A stretch of DNA of 32,639 bases from Deltaproteobacteria bacterium (GTDB lineage Bacteria > UBA10199 > 2-02-FULL-44-16): NCBI GenBank assembly GCA_016202335.1, contig JACQOX010000184.1, positions 1 through 32,639 of the forward strand. The letters are read 5' to 3'. Below the pieces are notes generated by a model. The model saw nothing but the letters and a program-made list of their open reading frames with translations. It did not search any database and was not told where the DNA came from. Positions 29,321 to 32,639 of this stretch are shown here, one piece after another; position 1 is the first letter of the stretch, and each line of letters opens with the position of its first letter. The translations under genes were made by a program, and so were the position numbers.

Positions 29321-29626
29321 ATGGCTTTCTGGGTATACATTCTAAAGTGCAATGACGATTCCTACTATACCGGCCATACTGATGATCTTGAAAAAAGAAT
29401 GTTTGAACATCATTCAGGAGCCATTGAAGGTTATACAAAAAATCGTCGCCCATTAAGGTTGATTTTTTGTGAGCAATTCTCTTCTCGAGAAGATGCGTTT
29501 CAACGAGAACGACAAATCAAAGGATGGAGCAGACTAAAAAAAGAAGCGTTAATAAAAGAAGATTGGGAATTGCTGTCTTTTTTGTCCCGAAAGAAATCGG
29601 CTCATCCTTCGACGAGCTCAGGATGA
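29321..29626 (+). CDS. GIY-YIG nuclease family protein
   Basis: WVYILKCNDDSYYTGHTDDLEKRMFEHHSGAIEGYTKNRRPLRLIFCEQFSSREDAFQRERQIKGWSRLKKEALI. Confidence 0.93.
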   Translation: MAFWVYILKCNDDSYYTGHTDDLEKRMFEHHSGAIEGYTKNRRPLRLIFCEQFSSREDAFQRERQIKGWSRLKKEALIKEDWELLSFLSRKKSAHPSTSSG

Positions 29627-29628
29627 GC
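29600..29628. repeat. right quasi-palindrome GCTCATCCTTCGACGAGCTCAGGATGAGC; degenerate halves follow at 29641-29655 and 29669-29682
   Basis: Read directly; encodes the HPSTSSG-stop end of the GIY-YIG ORF. Confidence 0.88.
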
Positions 29629-29828
29629 GGATGTCACGGGGTTCAGGATGAGCGGTTTGTTTGATAGATTCAGGATGAGTGGAACTATTGAAGAAAGGGA
29701 AGAATTTTTTAGGCCTTTTGAAAAATCGATGGTTATTTTTCCATCGTCAAAATCTTTATCAAAATCAGGTGGTTGGCGCTTTTTCGATTTCATAGGAAAG
29801 ACCATAGTCAAAAAAGAGAAAAATACAC

Positions 29829-29855
29829 GCAACTTTTTTGGAATGCGGTCGAAGA
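29829..29855 (+). promoter_or_regulatory. putative FliA/sigma28-like promoter: GCAACTTT-N11-GTCGAAGA
   Basis: Shares ACACGCAACTTTTTTG and GTCGAAGATA with 31423-31455 at identical spacing. Confidence 0.5.
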
Positions 29856-29899
29856 TAGAGATAGAGGCATACGTGAATTTATCACCATTATCATTTCGC

Positions 29900-31414
29900 A
29901 TGGGACCCATAGGGACAAACGCTCCTGTGCAAACCACTGTTCTCGCTTCGGTTGCCGGCATTCCCGGCGATGCCTTTGCGATCGCGCCCCACCGCGCTTT
30001 TCCTGGGATGACGGGGCTTCATCACCATCTGTTTGCCCACAGTGGGCCGACAGGAGGCGCTACGCCACCTGCGAGTCCGTTGCTAGCCGGTGCTCTAGAA
30101 AAGAAACATGGCTTTAGCACAATCCTCGAAGACCCACGTTATGGTGTCATTTCCACTGATGCCCATGGATTGTATGGCCCGTCCTACAGCTTTACCCATC
30201 CTGGCGGAAAGAGTAATGGCGTAAATGAGGATACGGTGGTTCAAGGAGAGCACGGTGCCGCTGTGCTCGACGGCGTCAGCACCGCAGCTGGAGCTATTGC
30301 CAGCGAAATTGCCGCAGAACACATATTTGACGATTTGATGAATTCAAATCCTGATCTCAACGCAGCTTTTCTCAAAGCCCATGCCGAAATAAATGCGAGG
30401 GCACCGGGATCATCGACCGTAGCGGTTGCTTATACCATTGTCGGAGACACAGACGGCAAAGAACATGTCCATGTTTTTCATGCGGGCGATGCGTTTGCGG
30501 TGCTCTTCGATAAAGAAGGAAATAAAAAACAGAGAACGGAGTATCACAACCTAGCTGCTGCACAGGCAGCTATGGCGGGCCTTCAGCTAAGCACGCAACA
30601 GCTAGCAGCAGCGCCTGGCGCAAATGTGGTGCTCTCGACTTTAGGAGGAGCATATGATCCAGAAATTACAGAAGATATTTGGGTCATTGAAGAAGGCGAT
30701 CGTTTGCTCCTCTCGTCCGACGGTCTGGAAAAGTTTCATTCAGAGTATGAAGCAGATAATATCAACATTAGCTTGGGAGAAATCCTCGCGCAGGCCGATA
30801 CTCCGGAAGCGGCTGTTGGGTATCTTGCCGACGAAGCCATGAAACGCATTAACGATGGAACGGGCAAGCCAGACAATTTAGGCTTTCATGTCTATTTTCA
30901 TAAACGCCCAGCGCTGGCTGCCATAGAGGAAGTTCGTGCTGCACTTGAACGTGAATTGAGCGGCATCAGAGCCGAAGCAAAAACAAAATACCCTCCATCT
31001 CGGCTGAGCAGGCTTGCAGAATGGGTCGACTCGACCCAACTCCTCCGGCGCAAGGCTGTGTGGGCAGCGGCAGCTGCTGTTGGAGGGGCTTCGTTTGCGT
31101 TGAGTGCTTCTCTCGCTCAGCAAGGGATCTGGGTTGATGATGATCTCTTTTTGCCGCTCAACCCCTTTGTCGTCATTGCTCCTTCATTTGGATTCACTGC
31201 TTCTGCGGCAATTTCCGCGGCGCTTTACCTGATTGGCAGAAGGCAGGCGAATAAACGTGGCAAGAAAGAGACTGCGTTCTTCCAACGCAGAGACGTCGGA
31301 CCTCTGAAGAGCGCATTGGTTGAAATCTCGCTTATGCCCTCATCCTTTATTGAGGGTCAAATCTCGGCAGATGAGGTGAAGCAGAAGTTGGCAGAGTACG
31401 AAAAGCTTATTTAG
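29900..31414 (+). CDS. PP2C-like serine/threonine phosphatase domain protein with C-terminal TM segments
   Basis: SNGVNEDTVV, AAVLDGVSTAAG, GSSTVAVAYT, LLLSSDGLEKF, KPDNLGFHVYF; hydrophobic segments near C-terminus. Start uncertain (GTG 29873 with AGAGG is an alternative); ORF start 29648 lies in repeat DNA. Confidence 0.75.
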   Translation: MGPIGTNAPVQTTVLASVAGIPGDAFAIAPHRAFPGMTGLHHHLFAHSGPTGGATPPASPLLAGALEKKHGFSTILEDPRYGVISTDAHGLYGPSYSFTHPGGKSNGVNEDTVVQGEHGAAVLDGVSTAAGAIASEIAAEHIFDDLMNSNPDLNAAFLKAHAEINARAPGSSTVAVAYTIVGDTDGKEHVHVFHAGDAFAVLFDKEGNKKQRTEYHNLAAAQAAMAGLQLSTQQLAAAPGANVVLSTLGGAYDPEITEDIWVIEEGDRLLLSSDGLEKFHSEYEADNINISLGEILAQADTPEAAVGYLADEAMKRINDGTGKPDNLGFHVYFHKRPALAAIEEVRAALERELSGIRAEAKTKYPPSRLSRLAEWVDSTQLLRRKAVWAAAAAVGGASFALSASLAQQGIWVDDDLFLPLNPFVVIAPSFGFTASAAISAALYLIGRRQANKRGKKETAFFQRRDVGPLKSALVEISLMPSSFIEGQISADEVKQKLAEYEKLI

Positions 31415-31426
31415 ACAGAATAACAC

Positions 31427-31453
31427 GCAACTTTTTTGAGCGGCAGTCGAAGA
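31427..31453 (+). promoter_or_regulatory. putative FliA/sigma28-like promoter: GCAACTTT-N11-GTCGAAGA
   Basis: Same motif and spacing as the 29829 copy; 39 nt upstream of ATG 31493. Confidence 0.5.
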
Positions 31454-31492
31454 TATAAACAGAGGAAGCATCATTTTCAATGGAGTTCACTT

Positions 31493-32599
31493 ATGAGCAA
31501 CTGCAAAGTCACTTCTCACAGTGCGTGTATCCAGGGTTCTGTAACAGAAGCTTTTTTTAAAGCGGTCATGGATATTTGGGATGGTGGCAGCTGGAAGACT
31601 CGAGAGTTTACAGTAACGAAGAGAAACCCTGAATATGGCCCCTGGTCTGGGATCTTTGGTCGATCCCCTGTAATCGATGAATCACGTCTTGACAACTATA
31701 GCTACGACCCTCCGCAAAATTATGAAGAGATTTGCGTGGAAGAGTTTGTTTGCCCGCAATTTAGCACTCCCTTAATATTAACAAATAATTCTGCCAGGGC
31801 AGCGCTTGCCGCCTCCCAGAACGCAGTTGTAGAGACTTTTAATAATGCGCATGTTGAAAACTGGGATCCAGAAGTTCGCAACCTCTTTGGGGCCATCTCT
31901 GAGTTTTCGTCCATTGAATTCATTCGCGCTGCTCCACTTGCATCCACAAATTTTCTTCTGAATGGGGTTCGGGGGAGCGTTGAGCATTATTTCGAAGCGG
32001 TAAGTAAATATTTTACAGCTCGATACGCGCAGCCTCTGTGCGAACGAGATTCAATGGACACGCTCCTCAGAGGGTTGGCCCCAGATGACGTGGTGCTGGG
32101 AGACCATTATGGAACAGATAGGAAGAAGTACAACGATGCAATGGCGCGGTCAGAAATAGATGAGCATGCACTTATAGAAGCTACCACGTATTTTGCCACG
32201 CGCGACCAAAATTTAGCACACGCCCTCATGGCGGCTTGGTACTTCCGCGGCGGCAATATAACTGCGGCGAAGGCGGAAACCGATCAGATTTGCTTTCCCA
32301 AAACGGATCTTTCTACCAGCCGTGACCGTATCATTGCCAAGGTGCTTTCGGATGTGAATCGCGCTGCTGCAGCTCCCACAGGCGAAGAAGACAAAGCCCC
32401 AACCGGCGCTACCGAAACACCCCCGACCAGAAAGCCTTCTAAGAAAACGAGACCTGCTGAGCCTGCAGACGACTCTGCTAAAAGGGCTCGTGAGGCCGAA
32501 AAACGCCGCAAAGCCGAAGAAGCGGATAAAAAGCGCCGCGAGGCAGAAGACGCTGCTAAACCGGGTAAACGAGGACGGCCAAGAGACGAAGGATTTTAA
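31493..32599 (+). CDS. hypothetical protein with charged K/R/E-rich C-terminal tail ending in an AT-hook-like KRGRPR
   Basis: ATG 31493 with GGAG SD; tail KRAREAEKRRKAEEADKKRREAEDAAKPGKRGRPRDEGF. Confidence 0.7.
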   Translation: MSNCKVTSHSACIQGSVTEAFFKAVMDIWDGGSWKTREFTVTKRNPEYGPWSGIFGRSPVIDESRLDNYSYDPPQNYEEICVEEFVCPQFSTPLILTNNSARAALAASQNAVVETFNNAHVENWDPEVRNLFGAISEFSSIEFIRAAPLASTNFLLNGVRGSVEHYFEAVSKYFTARYAQPLCERDSMDTLLRGLAPDDVVLGDHYGTDRKKYNDAMARSEIDEHALIEATTYFATRDQNLAHALMAAWYFRGGNITAAKAETDQICFPKTDLSTSRDRIIAKVLSDVNRAAAAPTGEEDKAPTGATETPPTRKPSKKTRPAEPADDSAKRAREAEKRRKAEEADKKRREAEDAAKPGKRGRPRDEGF

Positions 32600-32639
32600 A
32601 ATACCGAAATAATTGGCTTCAGAGCAACTTTTTCTGAAG

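Larger units (their letters stand above)
29285..29628. mobile_element. putative palindrome-flanked GIY-YIG unit
   Basis: 29-bp quasi-palindromes at 29285-29313 and 29600-29628 are inverted copies (28/29) bracketing the GIY-YIG ORF. Confidence 0.55.

Overview
The window is about 32.6 kb of bacterial chromosome with dense coding. Gene content looks deltaproteobacterial or Bdellovibrionota-like, but the taxon cannot be settled from the sequence alone. Recognisable core genes: a Gld-type ABC transporter module (minus strand, left end), P-loop/dCMP deaminase + queF, RidA, M29 aminopeptidase, FKBP PPIase, NamZ/DUF1343, cytidine deaminase, a LonB-like protease, Rsm22-like methyltransferase, gapA-pgk-tpiA-secG-tRNA-Leu(GAG), mnmE-mnmG, a deoxyhypusine-synthase-like gene, a CsbD-like gene and a class III aminotransferase. 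Three signals stand out from this housekeeping background. (1) Just after mnmG, a sigma70-like promoter drives a 25-codon leader ORF with clustered Trp codons (TGG AAC TGG TGG), followed by a perfect 13-bp rho-independent terminator. This has the layout of a trp attenuator, but it precedes three tandem paralogous small proteins of unknown function and a TPR protein, not trp genes. (2) A promoter-like motif GCAACTTT-N11-G(C/T)CGA(T/A) with FliA/sigma28 spacing occurs upstream of three otherwise unrelated orphan genes (EF-hand protein, PP2C-like membrane protein, basic-tailed protein), and a possible fourth copy is cut off at the window end. (3) A stand-alone GIY-YIG nuclease ORF is bracketed by inverted 29-bp quasi-palindromes, one of which supplies its stop codon, suggesting a nuclease-plus-palindrome mobile unit. 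Other intergenic palindromic repeats, a coding octamer repeat and an orphan hairpin are also reported. No database search or folding was run.
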